From Lachnospiraceae bacterium G11 (lineage in GTDB: Bacteria; Bacillota; Clostridia; Lachnospirales; Lachnospiraceae), in assembly GCA_900103495.1 (NCBI GenBank), contig FMWZ01000021.1:1-32659 (forward strand): DNA of 32,659 nucleotides, written 5' to 3'. Positions 14,014-21,543 of the stretch are shown here, piece by piece. The position numbers and the translations under genes are program-made. The number at the start of each line of letters is the position of its first letter. Position 1 is the stretch's first letter. The notes under the pieces were generated by a model, which was not told the DNA's origin, searched no databases, and saw only the letters and a program-made list of their open reading frames with translations.

Positions 14014-16039
14014 CTTCAGTCGCCTCCATATCTTCATAATCAAAGACATCTACATCTTCTAATGAAAGGTTATACTGTTCAAGGTAACGATTTAATTCTT
14101 CCTCAAGTCCGTCATCCCAATTTAAAGATAATCTAGCATATTCCAAGTATCGTCTTAATTCTATCTTTGCCCACTGACTACACTCACTACTCGGGAGAAC
14201 AATTACATCATAAATAGTCGCATCCTTTTTGCCGGGATATGTCCTTAAGATTCTTCCTCTTCTTTGAACAAACTCCCTATAATCATCATTGCTAGAAAGG
14301 ATAAGTGCGCTCTTGATGGACGGAATATTAATACCCTCATCCAAACACCTAATAGCAGCCAACGCTGATATTTCTCCCTTATTAAATGAATCAACAAGCT
14401 CCATTCGCTCTTTCATGTTTTCCTTGGCCGTAAACTGACTTGCCTTGTATTCATGTTCACTCAGTATTCGTTTAACTTCTTTTATATGCCTAACTTCTTC
14501 ACCAGTGTCAGCATCAAAGAGATGACCATCTCCACAATAAACAACTACGTGATCAGATTCACGTATGGTATTTATAATATCATGTATTTTCTCCGCCTTT
14601 TGCTCTGCCATGGAAATAATTCTCAATCTATTTCTTAGTGTTTTGACAAGCAAATCCTGATTAATGCATTTCCCGTTTCTAAAGCAAGACAATATCATTC
14701 TACTGCATGTATTGAATCGCCTTTCTTCCTCTTCAGAAGAGTATACGAAAATAGGGTGATAGTAGTAGGGAACCAAGAATTTTCTTTCTAGTGCTTCTTC
14801 TATCGGAAGGCTGAAAACCTCACCGCCAAAGTAATTCATAAGGTCCCTTCCTTTCTCAGCTGATGTTCCGCTGAAAGGCGTCGCGCTAAGGCCCAGCATA
14901 TAATCATAATTTTGAGGGCGAACAGTAAATCGGTGAGCTTCATCAACAATCAACAACTTTTCTCCTTTATATTTTGACACAATGTTGTTAAAACGTTCTG
15001 TTGTAAACGAAGCTATTGTGGAAAGGATAATCAGCTGAGATTCATCATCATACTTGCTTCTAACTATTTCATCAGATATTTGTGTTTCCCAGCTAGGATT
15101 CTCTGAAGAAACCAGCACAAGTTTCGCGTCAGGAAAAGCCCTTTCAACGTCTTCCGCCCATTGTTTTATTAAATGCTTATATGGAGCGCATACAACCATG
15201 AGGACCGGTTTCTTCTCCACAAGCTTCTTGGCTGAATATATTGCTGTCCAAGTTTTTCCTGTTCCAGTAGCCATGACAAAAAAACCATGGTAATTGTTTT
15301 TCTCCCATGCTGTTATGGCTTCCATCTGATAATCTCGCAATGTAATAGTTTGGCTAGATTTTTGTTCTTTATGCTTCTCTATTACCTCAAGGATTTTTCT
15401 TCGTGCAGTTTCTCTAAATTCATATACCTGAACAAATTCGTTTCTATTATCCCATAGCTCATCAAACTCTTCGTTTTCCTCTTCAACAATTTCATCAAAC
15501 CCTGGGATCCAACTCTTTGCAATCCGAATTTTTTCGTAGTTACTCTTATATCCACTATAGCTCGAGTTTGGAGACCCATAAAAAGCTATTCTGTTTCCAT
15601 CCTCATCCTTTAATAGACCCAATTTGTCATGATAGATACCATTATCATCTGTGACAGCTATTTTAATGTCTAAAATCCCGGATATAATCAGTTCAGCGAG
15701 CATCTGCAGCTTCTTATCATCCAACTTATCTATCTCTGAAGAAAAATCTCCGGAAAATCTGTTTTCTATAATTCGCTTTCTTTGTTCATATCCGAGATTG
15801 ATAGCTTCTATATCTTCCTCATTAAGTTTCGGACTAGCAATGAGCTTCACTTTTCCATTGTTTTTTGCCAGGCCAACAATGCCTTCAGATATGGTATTAA
15901 TCACACTCGATGAAAAGAAGCCAACACTTCGTTTATACTCTACACTTCTTTTTAACATAGGTATAATGAAAGCATCAGCTATGGTGTTATCACCTTTACT
16001 CTTATAGCTTATTCCAATATCCATATCCCTAAAATTCAT
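14006..16039 (-). CDS. PLD-nuclease/DEAH-box helicase fusion
   Basis: This 677-aa protein has an N-terminal phospholipase-D-type nuclease domain (about 1-200) with HDKLGLLKD at 137-145 and GSPNSS at 155-160. A superfamily 2 helicase follows: LRDYQMEAI 234-242, ATGTGKT 257-263, DEAH 366-369, SATPFSG 385-391, QRRGRILR 592-599. The layout matches restriction-type helicases (COG3886 plus COG1061 style) that load on DNA and cut it. In the operon it follows the large sigma/alpha-like protein by 2 bp and precedes the modification-like genes. It is thus the likely restriction or processing component, replacing the DndFGH or SspE proteins of known systems. Start has GAGGG nine bases upstream. Confidence 0.85.
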   Translation of the reverse strand: MNFRDMDIGISYKSKGDNTIADAFIIPMLKRSVEYKRSVGFFSSSVINTISEGIVGLAKNNGKVKLIASPKLNEEDIEAINLGYEQRKRIIENRFSGDFSSEIDKLDDKKLQMLAELIISGILDIKIAVTDDNGIYHDKLGLLKDEDGNRIAFYGSPNSSYSGYKSNYEKIRIAKSWIPGFDEIVEEENEEFDELWDNRNEFVQVYEFRETARRKILEVIEKHKEQKSSQTITLRDYQMEAITAWEKNNYHGFFVMATGTGKTWTAIYSAKKLVEKKPVLMVVCAPYKHLIKQWAEDVERAFPDAKLVLVSSENPSWETQISDEIVRSKYDDESQLIILSTIASFTTERFNNIVSKYKGEKLLIVDEAHRFTVRPQNYDYMLGLSATPFSGTSAEKGRDLMNYFGGEVFSLPIEEALERKFLVPYYYHPIFVYSSEEEERRFNTCSRMILSCFRNGKCINQDLLVKTLRNRLRIISMAEQKAEKIHDIINTIRESDHVVVYCGDGHLFDADTGEEVRHIKEVKRILSEHEYKASQFTAKENMKERMELVDSFNKGEISALAAIRCLDEGINIPSIKSALILSSNDDYREFVQRRGRILRTYPGKKDATIYDVIVLPSSECSQWAKIELRRYLEYARLSLNWDDGLEEELNRYLEQYNLSLEDVDVFDYEDMEATEDE

Positions 16040-16041
16040 TG

Positions 16042-18828
16042 TTAATAACCCTCATCTAGAATATAATCACTTATCAAATCATCAATATTATCTAAATCAT
16101 CTGCTACAAATATCTTCCCAGGAATCATTTTGTCTATTTCACTCAGGTTATCTAAAGACATATGCCCCTTAGGAGATACAACCGGAAAAGATTGTTTGTA
16201 TTTCTCTGAGGAGGGAGCTACTTCTAACTGTGTTCCCCATTTTTTAAGCGCACTATATATCAGCCAATCAGTCCATGGCACATTTATAGTAGGAAATCTC
16301 GATATACACTCAAGTTTTGCTACTGGAACTGTTTGAGTAATTTCATCCATAATCATCTTCTCTATAGAACTAACTACATCTTTGTTAACCCCGGTTGCGT
16401 CTATATGCATTATCTGAGATGAATTTATTAACAAGCTAACTCCATTGCAAGAGTCGATAAAATCTAAAATGCTATAAATCTGAAAATGATATTCTCTTGC
16501 AACACTTTGTATCTCAGAAATGCTTATGATCTCATTATCTGCAATCATTGCATCTATGATATCCCTTGCCTTATCAATCTGCATCTCATCTTTTGAAATA
16601 TAAGGCCTAGAAAACGTAAACTCATCTCGAAATAGATATTCAAGCAAACTAAATAGTCCAAATGAAAACATTATGTAATTGTTTGACAAAACAGTTGGAT
16701 TTTTTGCCATGATGACAGGAAAAATATCTTTAACGTGGATGAACGATCTTTGGCTCAAGTAGTCTTCAAGAACACTTCGTAAAAATGTCTTTTCACTATC
16801 TGATAGCCTTACAGAATCAGAATGAATATATGTCCCAAAAAGGTTTATTACGTTATTATCTGACACCGCCATTTGCAAAACAATTTCCGTCAATCCCGGG
16901 AATTCCCTGATGATATCCTCTTTTGATACAGGGTATTTCGAGTGTTTAATGAAATTAACAATACTGGTATATACGGTTGTGACAGACTGATCTTTCGCAA
17001 TATAGTCGCGTTTAAAGAACCAACGCTCGTCATACAAATCACGTAAAATACCTTGCAAAAAATATTTGTTGTCTATTCCCTCTTCTAAGAGTTCCTCTTC
17101 AAACGTTTCAAAAACAGCCCCAACAAGTACTATGGGCTGCACAGACTCATCAATATACTTTTCAATGCAATCCTTAAGCCTAGGCGAAATAAAATGTCCT
17201 TTATTTAGCTTGTACCTACCCCTCCCGCAAAGTATCCCATTGTTAAATAATATGCTGATTATTGACCTGTCTGATTTGTCAGCCATAGATATTCCATAGT
17301 TTTCTTCAACTTTGCCTTTGAATTCTTCCAGCACCTTAGTATCATAAATATGCATTCCGTTTGGATAGTATCTATCCAGTGTCTCTAAGTATATTTTCTT
17401 AAGAACAAGACGGTGTCTATGGTATACTTCTCCCGTTCGACTATATGATTCATCAAGTGTTCTTTCAAGTAATTCATTCGGTATTCCGTATTCTTCAGTG
17501 CCAATATTCAGCAGCTTATTTTTGTCAGACACCTTGAAAGTTTCCGACAATGAGTCAATGTATTCTTGTGCCCTTTCAGCTAATGAAAGGTCGCCCATAA
17601 TAAAAGCATCTGTGTATCCATCATAATAATCCTTGCAAATCTCGCTATTCTTTAAGAGATAAACAAAAACATCATTGTATGTGCCAAAATACTCACTAAG
17701 CTCAGTTGGCGTTAATACTGTGTCCCCACCTCTTATTGCAAATACTTTCCATAGAATTCTGCTTGAAACAACCCATCTATCGAAATAAGACTGTGCTTTT
17801 TTCTCTAACTGTCTTGCCCGTTCCCTGGTTACACCCAATTCATTTCCCACAGCCTCCAACGTCTTCTTTTGAGACCTAAGCTGCAGAATGGTCTTCCATT
17901 TTTCATTCTTTTCTATAACCCTTAAAATGAAAGAAACATCTTCCTGTACATCAAAATGACACCAATTGATGAAATCAGCTATATGCTCCATATTGGGATT
18001 AGTCGTTTTGTTATAAAAGTCCACAAAATCTCCTACGGACATATTTTCACATCTTTTTAAACCCATAAGAGCACTTCTAATCTCGGTATCGTCGGAATAT
18101 GCTTTAATAAACCCTTCAACAGGCGAATCTGCATATTTCAATTCAATAGTCTCTTCCTTGTTTGAAAGGGTAAGAAAGAAATCATTAAGCTCAGCTTGGG
18201 AGGTCCTACCAAATCCACTTAAGCCGGAAAAGTCTGATATTGACATTCTCAGCAGATCTGCAACAGTTTTAATATTTAATCTTTCAAAGCGATTTTCCAG
18301 TCTCCTACTAAACGAAAACTCACTAATTGACTTGATTTCATAAAACTGCGGTTCGATTCCGTAAATTTCATAAAATGCCTTATGATTAGGCTCTCCTTCT
18401 GGCCAACCATTATCAATGGCTTTTCTTTCGTCTTCCACCAGCGCGGAAATTTCTTTGCCCTCTAATGAGGCGACATACGATATTATTTCATCAAGCGTTA
18501 TTTTTCCTAAACTACTTAGCTTCTCTAGGTCGCATGGACGCAATTTTATCAAATCACACACAGATCTGACATTGCTACGAAGCAGTCTATTCTTTGCTCT
18601 TGTGGATAATTTGGTGCGGCTCACGGAAACAGAATCATAGTCTTCAGGGATTAATCCAAAAATCTCAAAAAAAGGTTTTGTGCCGAAAATGTTAGCATTG
18701 GGTGTCTGTGACATCAACTTTTCTACGCTCCTTGTCGGATAAAAGATAAAAGAACTTATTCTGTTTCCATTGTAATGTGTATGCTGTCCTAAAAAACGGA
18801 CTGTGTCTCTTTCATTCAAAGATTTCAA
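16042..18828 (-). CDS. Giant DNA-binding protein with alpha-CTD-like repeats and a sigma region-4-like helix-turn-helix
   Basis: The open frame gives 928 aa from a TTG at 18828. No good ribosome site precedes that; an ATG at 18714 with AAGGAG 13 bases upstream is an alternative start (890 aa). Two repeats, about residues 51-120 and 150-220, each read FxEIxGxxPxxY... then LSxRAxNR...TVADLL...LGKxTLxEI. This is the pattern of the RNA polymerase alpha C-terminal domain. Residues about 322-347 (TLEAVGNELGVTRERARQLE) match sigma-70 region 4. The remaining 550 residues are unassigned and helical with winged-helix-like segments. Proteins of this type bind DNA or RNA polymerase; as first gene of the operon it could be a regulator or the target-recognition subunit. 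Both roles are inferred. Confidence 0.75.
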   Translation of the reverse strand: MKSLNERDTVRFLGQHTHYNGNRISSFIFYPTRSVEKLMSQTPNANIFGTKPFFEIFGLIPEDYDSVSVSRTKLSTRAKNRLLRSNVRSVCDLIKLRPCDLEKLSSLGKITLDEIISYVASLEGKEISALVEDERKAIDNGWPEGEPNHKAFYEIYGIEPQFYEIKSISEFSFSRRLENRFERLNIKTVADLLRMSISDFSGLSGFGRTSQAELNDFFLTLSNKEETIELKYADSPVEGFIKAYSDDTEIRSALMGLKRCENMSVGDFVDFYNKTTNPNMEHIADFINWCHFDVQEDVSFILRVIEKNEKWKTILQLRSQKKTLEAVGNELGVTRERARQLEKKAQSYFDRWVVSSRILWKVFAIRGGDTVLTPTELSEYFGTYNDVFVYLLKNSEICKDYYDGYTDAFIMGDLSLAERAQEYIDSLSETFKVSDKNKLLNIGTEEYGIPNELLERTLDESYSRTGEVYHRHRLVLKKIYLETLDRYYPNGMHIYDTKVLEEFKGKVEENYGISMADKSDRSIISILFNNGILCGRGRYKLNKGHFISPRLKDCIEKYIDESVQPIVLVGAVFETFEEELLEEGIDNKYFLQGILRDLYDERWFFKRDYIAKDQSVTTVYTSIVNFIKHSKYPVSKEDIIREFPGLTEIVLQMAVSDNNVINLFGTYIHSDSVRLSDSEKTFLRSVLEDYLSQRSFIHVKDIFPVIMAKNPTVLSNNYIMFSFGLFSLLEYLFRDEFTFSRPYISKDEMQIDKARDIIDAMIADNEIISISEIQSVAREYHFQIYSILDFIDSCNGVSLLINSSQIMHIDATGVNKDVVSSIEKMIMDEITQTVPVAKLECISRFPTINVPWTDWLIYSALKKWGTQLEVAPSSEKYKQSFPVVSPKGHMSLDNLSEIDKMIPGKIFVADDLDNIDDLISDYILDEGY

Positions 18829-18912
18829 TAAAAGAGCTTTGAAAACACTTCACAAAAACATGCGAAATTCAGCTTTGGTTAAGCACTAACAATATGTATA
18901 AACACTACTTTA

Positions 18913-18941
18913 ATTCTATTCTGTTTATAGGTCATTATCAA
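18913..18941 (-). promoter_or_regulatory. Promoter of the phosphorothioation-like operon
   Basis: The minus strand has TTGATA (18936-18941), 17 bases, and TAGAAT (18913-18918). The expected start is near 18905, giving a leader of about 80 or 190 nt depending on which start codon is used. Its spacer lacks the TTCGCGA palindrome found in the promoters of the two neighbouring defence operons. Confidence 0.6.
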
Positions 18942-18990
18942 CAAAAAAATGGGATAAACCCAAGCTCTTAAATAACATATCTCATATAAG

Positions 18991-19024
18991 AACAGCCCCC
19001 AAAAAAACTTTCTTGGGGGCTGTT
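18991..19024. terminator. Terminator-like hairpin after the Nudix gene
   Basis: AACAGCCCCCAA (18991-19002) pairs perfectly with TTGGGGGCTGTT (19013-19024). It follows the Nudix stop by 15 bp in the minus direction. The trailing T tract is weak. Confidence 0.65.
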
Positions 19025-19039
19025 AATACGTGTGAGCTT

Positions 19040-19450
19040 TTAATTATTTATAGTTTTCCAAATATCTTTATTCATTTTATCTACAACGATTTTATCTGCT
19101 GGCAACCATTTCACCGAATTTAGCTCATCTTTTGTAAGCCATTTCGCTGCCTCGTGTTCTTTCAAATCAAGATTACCCTCTACTATCTCACACCAGAAGC
19201 AATCCATAGAAAGATGAAATTCGGGATAATCGTATTCAACAGTGTCGATAAAATCACCGACCTTAATCTCTGTATCTAACTCTTCCTCGATCTCTCGCTT
19301 GAGAGCTTGTTCTGGGGTTTCTCCGGCTTCGATTTTGCCTCCGGGAAATTCCCACCAGTCTTTGTAATTACCATAGCCTCTCTGGGTGGCAAAAATCCTG
19401 CTGCCATCTCTGATTACCGCGGCTACTACGCGGACAACCTTTCTATCCAT
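19040..19450 (-). CDS. Nudix hydrolase, MutT type
   Basis: This 136-aa protein has a complete Nudix box, GGKIEAGETPEQALKREIEE (about residues 37-56) followed by EL, including the metal-binding REIEEE core. The surrounding sequence (ATQRGYGNYKDWWEFPGGK) is that of MutT/8-oxo-dGTP pyrophosphatases, which clean the nucleotide pool of oxidised dGTP. The start at 19450 is 9 bp after the XRE gene stop, with a distant AAGGGG. It ends an operon of HNH or hypothetical protein, XRE and Nudix genes. Another nucleotide substrate is possible. Confidence 0.85.
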   Translation of the reverse strand: MDRKVVRVVAAVIRDGSRIFATQRGYGNYKDWWEFPGGKIEAGETPEQALKREIEEELDTEIKVGDFIDTVEYDYPEFHLSMDCFWCEIVEGNLDLKEHEAAKWLTKDELNSVKWLPADKIVVDKMNKDIWKTINN

Positions 19451-19459
19451 AGTAAAATG

Positions 19460-19822
19460 CTAAACCCCTTGTCTTTCCATTCTTATAGCGTTCTTGGTCA
19501 AAAGAAGCATGTAACTGCTGCATCTTCTATATCTGCTATCCTGGGTGTAATCCTGCTCATCTCGATAGATGACGTCGTGGATATCATCCACAAGTAAATT
19601 GTTCATGGATACTCCAAGCAATGAACTTAGTGCCAGGAGGTTGTTAACGGATGGCAAAGTATGGCCGTTAAACCATTCATAAATTGCTTGGTTTGAAGAA
19701 ATGTGGAGACAGTCCTGGATGTCCTTCACTGAGATGCCTCGGATTTTGCAAAGGGTTCTAAGCCACTTGCCTGTCTTCACTATATCAATTTGTGGATATA
19801 CGAAAGAATCTTTTCTAATCAT
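19460..19822 (-). CDS. XRE-family helix-turn-helix protein
   Basis: In this 120-aa protein the helix-turn-helix spans about residues 18-75: GKWLRTLCKIRGISVKDIQD, then SSNQAIYEWFNGHTLPSVNN and LLALSSLLGVSMNNLL. The C-terminal tail (DYTQDSRYRRCSSYMLLL) is not a known domain. It lies 3 bp after the upstream hypothetical gene and 9 bp before the Nudix gene. It may regulate its own operon or one of the nearby defence operons; no evidence decides. Confidence 0.8.
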   Translation of the reverse strand: MIRKDSFVYPQIDIVKTGKWLRTLCKIRGISVKDIQDCLHISSNQAIYEWFNGHTLPSVNNLLALSSLLGVSMNNLLVDDIHDVIYRDEQDYTQDSRYRRCSSYMLLLTKNAIRMERQGV

Positions 19823-19825
19823 TTC

Positions 19826-20404
19826 TTACCCTATAATGAAATCTTTCTCGGAGCTGTATTGTGAGATTACGTAGTTACGATTGGTCTTCTCAATAATTGC
19901 GATTACCTGCTTAAGCATCTCGTCAGTGCCGTCTGTGTAGAAGACCTTCTCTGGTTCTGCTTTGGCGTTCTTCAGGGCGTAAAACTTGGCGACAACGATG
20001 GCATCGTAGCCTTCGGTTTTCGCCTGGATGAACTGTTGCTCAAGCTGGTACAGATACACGATGCGGTTGACGAAGAACATGGCGATTTTGCCATCGGGCC
20101 ATTCTTTGTAGCTGACTTTCGGGAGGCTTCCCTTGAGTTCGGAAAACTCCTTCTGGGTGTATTCGTATAGGGCTATGGAATCGACTTCGGGGTATGAGGC
20201 GAAATAGCGCCATGCCACGTAATAGAAGTCTCTGCGGGTGTTTAGGTCGCAGTTGAACTTAATGATTCCCGGGCCGCCAGTGCCCTCGTCGAGGTAGTAG
20301 GCTATCTGCTGGCCTTCCAAATATATCTCGGCCTCCACATGGAAGTCTTCCATGCCCCAGGTGATGTTTATGTTCTTGAGTTCTACGTCAAATATCTTTG
20401 CCAT
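19826..20404 (-). CDS. Hypothetical 192-aa protein
   Basis: The protein starts MAKIFDVELKNINITWGMED and is predicted soluble, with aromatic-rich beta segments (RRDFYYVAWRYFASYP) and a helical C-terminal half. No family was recognised. GATAAATGG context lies at the start; an inverted repeat (20409-20461) covers its upstream region. It is followed after 3 bp by the XRE gene. Higher GC than the 9-19 kb operon, like the HNH gene next to it. Confidence 0.6.
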   Translation of the reverse strand: MAKIFDVELKNINITWGMEDFHVEAEIYLEGQQIAYYLDEGTGGPGIIKFNCDLNTRRDFYYVAWRYFASYPEVDSIALYEYTQKEFSELKGSLPKVSYKEWPDGKIAMFFVNRIVYLYQLEQQFIQAKTEGYDAIVVAKFYALKNAKAEPEKVFYTDGTDEMLKQVIAIIEKTNRNYVISQYSSEKDFIIG

Positions 20405-20408
20405 TTAT

Positions 20409-20461
20409 CCAACCATTCCTTTGAAAACTGGGTTTCTAATTAAAGAATAGTGAATGGTTGG
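20409..20461. promoter_or_regulatory. 10-bp inverted repeat upstream of the 192-aa protein gene
   Basis: CCAACCATTC (20409-20418) and GAATGGTTGG (20452-20461) are perfect complements separated by 33 bases, and the left arm ends five bases before the start codon. It could be a leader stem that covers the start region or a pair of operator half-sites. Confidence 0.4.
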
Positions 20462-20517
20462 GGGAAAGTCATCCAAGTGTTACTGGGAATTGGGCCTTTT
20501 ATAGGTGTTGGGTGTTC

Positions 20518-20568
20518 TTGGTTATTGTCTTTGTTTGGTTATTGCTTGTGTTTGGTTATTGCCTTTGT
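20518..20568. repeat. Three tandem 17-bp repeats spanning the HNH stop codon
   Basis: TTGGTTATTGTCTTTGT, TTGGTTATTGCTTGTGT and TTGGTTATTGCCTTTGT follow each other without gaps. The HNH gene reads into them in the minus direction and stops in the second. Since 17 is not a multiple of 3, each unit is read in a different frame. Confidence 0.85.
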
Positions 20569-21390
20569 GTAGCCGAGGAGGCGGTTGAAGACCTCGGCGT
20601 TGTGCTCGGCGATGCCTTCAAGGATTATAGTGTCAGTCTCATCGTTGAGAACGTGGATTTTGCGATGGCAGTTGGGGCAGATGGCTACTACATTATCTAT
20701 AGTGTCTGTGCCGCCGTCGGCTAATCTTTTCACATGATGTTCCTCAAGATAGGGTTCGCCATAGTTGTCGATAAACGGCGCGTCTGCTCCGCACATCTGG
20801 CATTTGCCGTCAGCAATTTTCTTAACAGATTCCTTCAGATATGCGTCCCTGTGATATACAGTTGTCTGTGCAAGTTTTGGCTCGTGAGGGCCAGATACCA
20901 TCTGAGATTTATGTGCTAGCTCATTAATTGAGAGCTTTGCTAACTTAGCTGGGTCGGGATTCTCCAAATCTTCGTCATCGTCTATGGGGGCGATGGGGAA
21001 GATCCATACCTTTCTGACACGACCTTCTTCATCAGGCTGGTCCGTTTGGTACGGGGTATCGACGAGTTTGATTTGGCCTTTGAATGTGTATACAGCCTTC
21101 TCTAAAACCTCGAAAAGATAAACTGCCACACCGTTTGTGTCAGAGTCGTACAAGGTCCGGTTCTGGTTTCCGTCAAGGACTTGATCTCCGTACTTTCCCA
21201 TTCCAGTGTAGTGCAGCACTCCACCTTTCCATTTGTCGTGGTAAAAGGGCTTAGTTTGGTCGGAAATGATTACGAGGGAGCCTGTTGCTTTGGCTCTTCG
21301 CATTCCGCCCATGTTTCCGCACTTAAAAATCTTTTGAAGCTGGGTGTTTGTTACTTCGTCACCGATTTTGAGACCCGGGTCAAATGGCAT
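20539..21390 (-). CDS. SRA-like/HNH endonuclease (probable modified-DNA nuclease)
   Basis: In this 283-aa protein residues about 1-135 contain HYTGMGKYGDQ, QNRTL, SDTNGVAVYLFEV and RKVWIFPI. This pattern recalls SRA/YDG-type modified-base readers. A C-terminal HNH nuclease follows: CQMC (197-200), HH (218-219), DNVVAICPNCH (232-242) and His246, with the two CxxC pairs holding zinc. SRA-HNH proteins act as type IV restriction enzymes that cut DNA carrying modified cytosine. ScoMcrA-type relatives also read phosphorothioate DNA through a separate sulfur-binding domain, which I do not see here. AAAGGAG precedes the ATG; promoter at 21430-21458. Cytoplasmic. Confidence 0.8.
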   Translation of the reverse strand: MPFDPGLKIGDEVTNTQLQKIFKCGNMGGMRRAKATGSLVIISDQTKPFYHDKWKGGVLHYTGMGKYGDQVLDGNQNRTLYDSDTNGVAVYLFEVLEKAVYTFKGQIKLVDTPYQTDQPDEEGRVRKVWIFPIAPIDDDEDLENPDPAKLAKLSINELAHKSQMVSGPHEPKLAQTTVYHRDAYLKESVKKIADGKCQMCGADAPFIDNYGEPYLEEHHVKRLADGGTDTIDNVVAICPNCHRKIHVLNDETDTIILEGIAEHNAEVFNRLLGYTKAITKHKQ

Positions 21391-21429
21391 GGGATGGGCT
21401 CCTTTCTTGGGTGTGGTTTATTTAGTTTT

Positions 21430-21458
21430 ATTATAAGGGGTTGGGGGGAGATTTCCAA
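21430..21458 (-). promoter_or_regulatory. Promoter of the HNH gene
   Basis: TTGGAA (21453-21458), a 17-base spacer and TATAAT (21430-21435) lie 40 bp upstream of the HNH start codon on the minus strand. Confidence 0.6.
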
Positions 21459-21474
21459 GTGGGGCTTGGATGGA

Positions 21475-21514
21475 AAAAAGCAGGTGCGCTTTGAAAACAA
21501 ACTGCACCTGCTTT
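21475..21514 (-). terminator. Terminator after the PIN-like gene
   Basis: AAAGCAGGTGC (21478-21488) pairs perfectly with GCACCTGCTTT (21504-21514), and six T follow in the minus direction. It closes the HD/PIN operon. Confidence 0.85.
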
Positions 21515-21543
21515 AATAAATCGTTAGTATCAAAAATAGCTAT

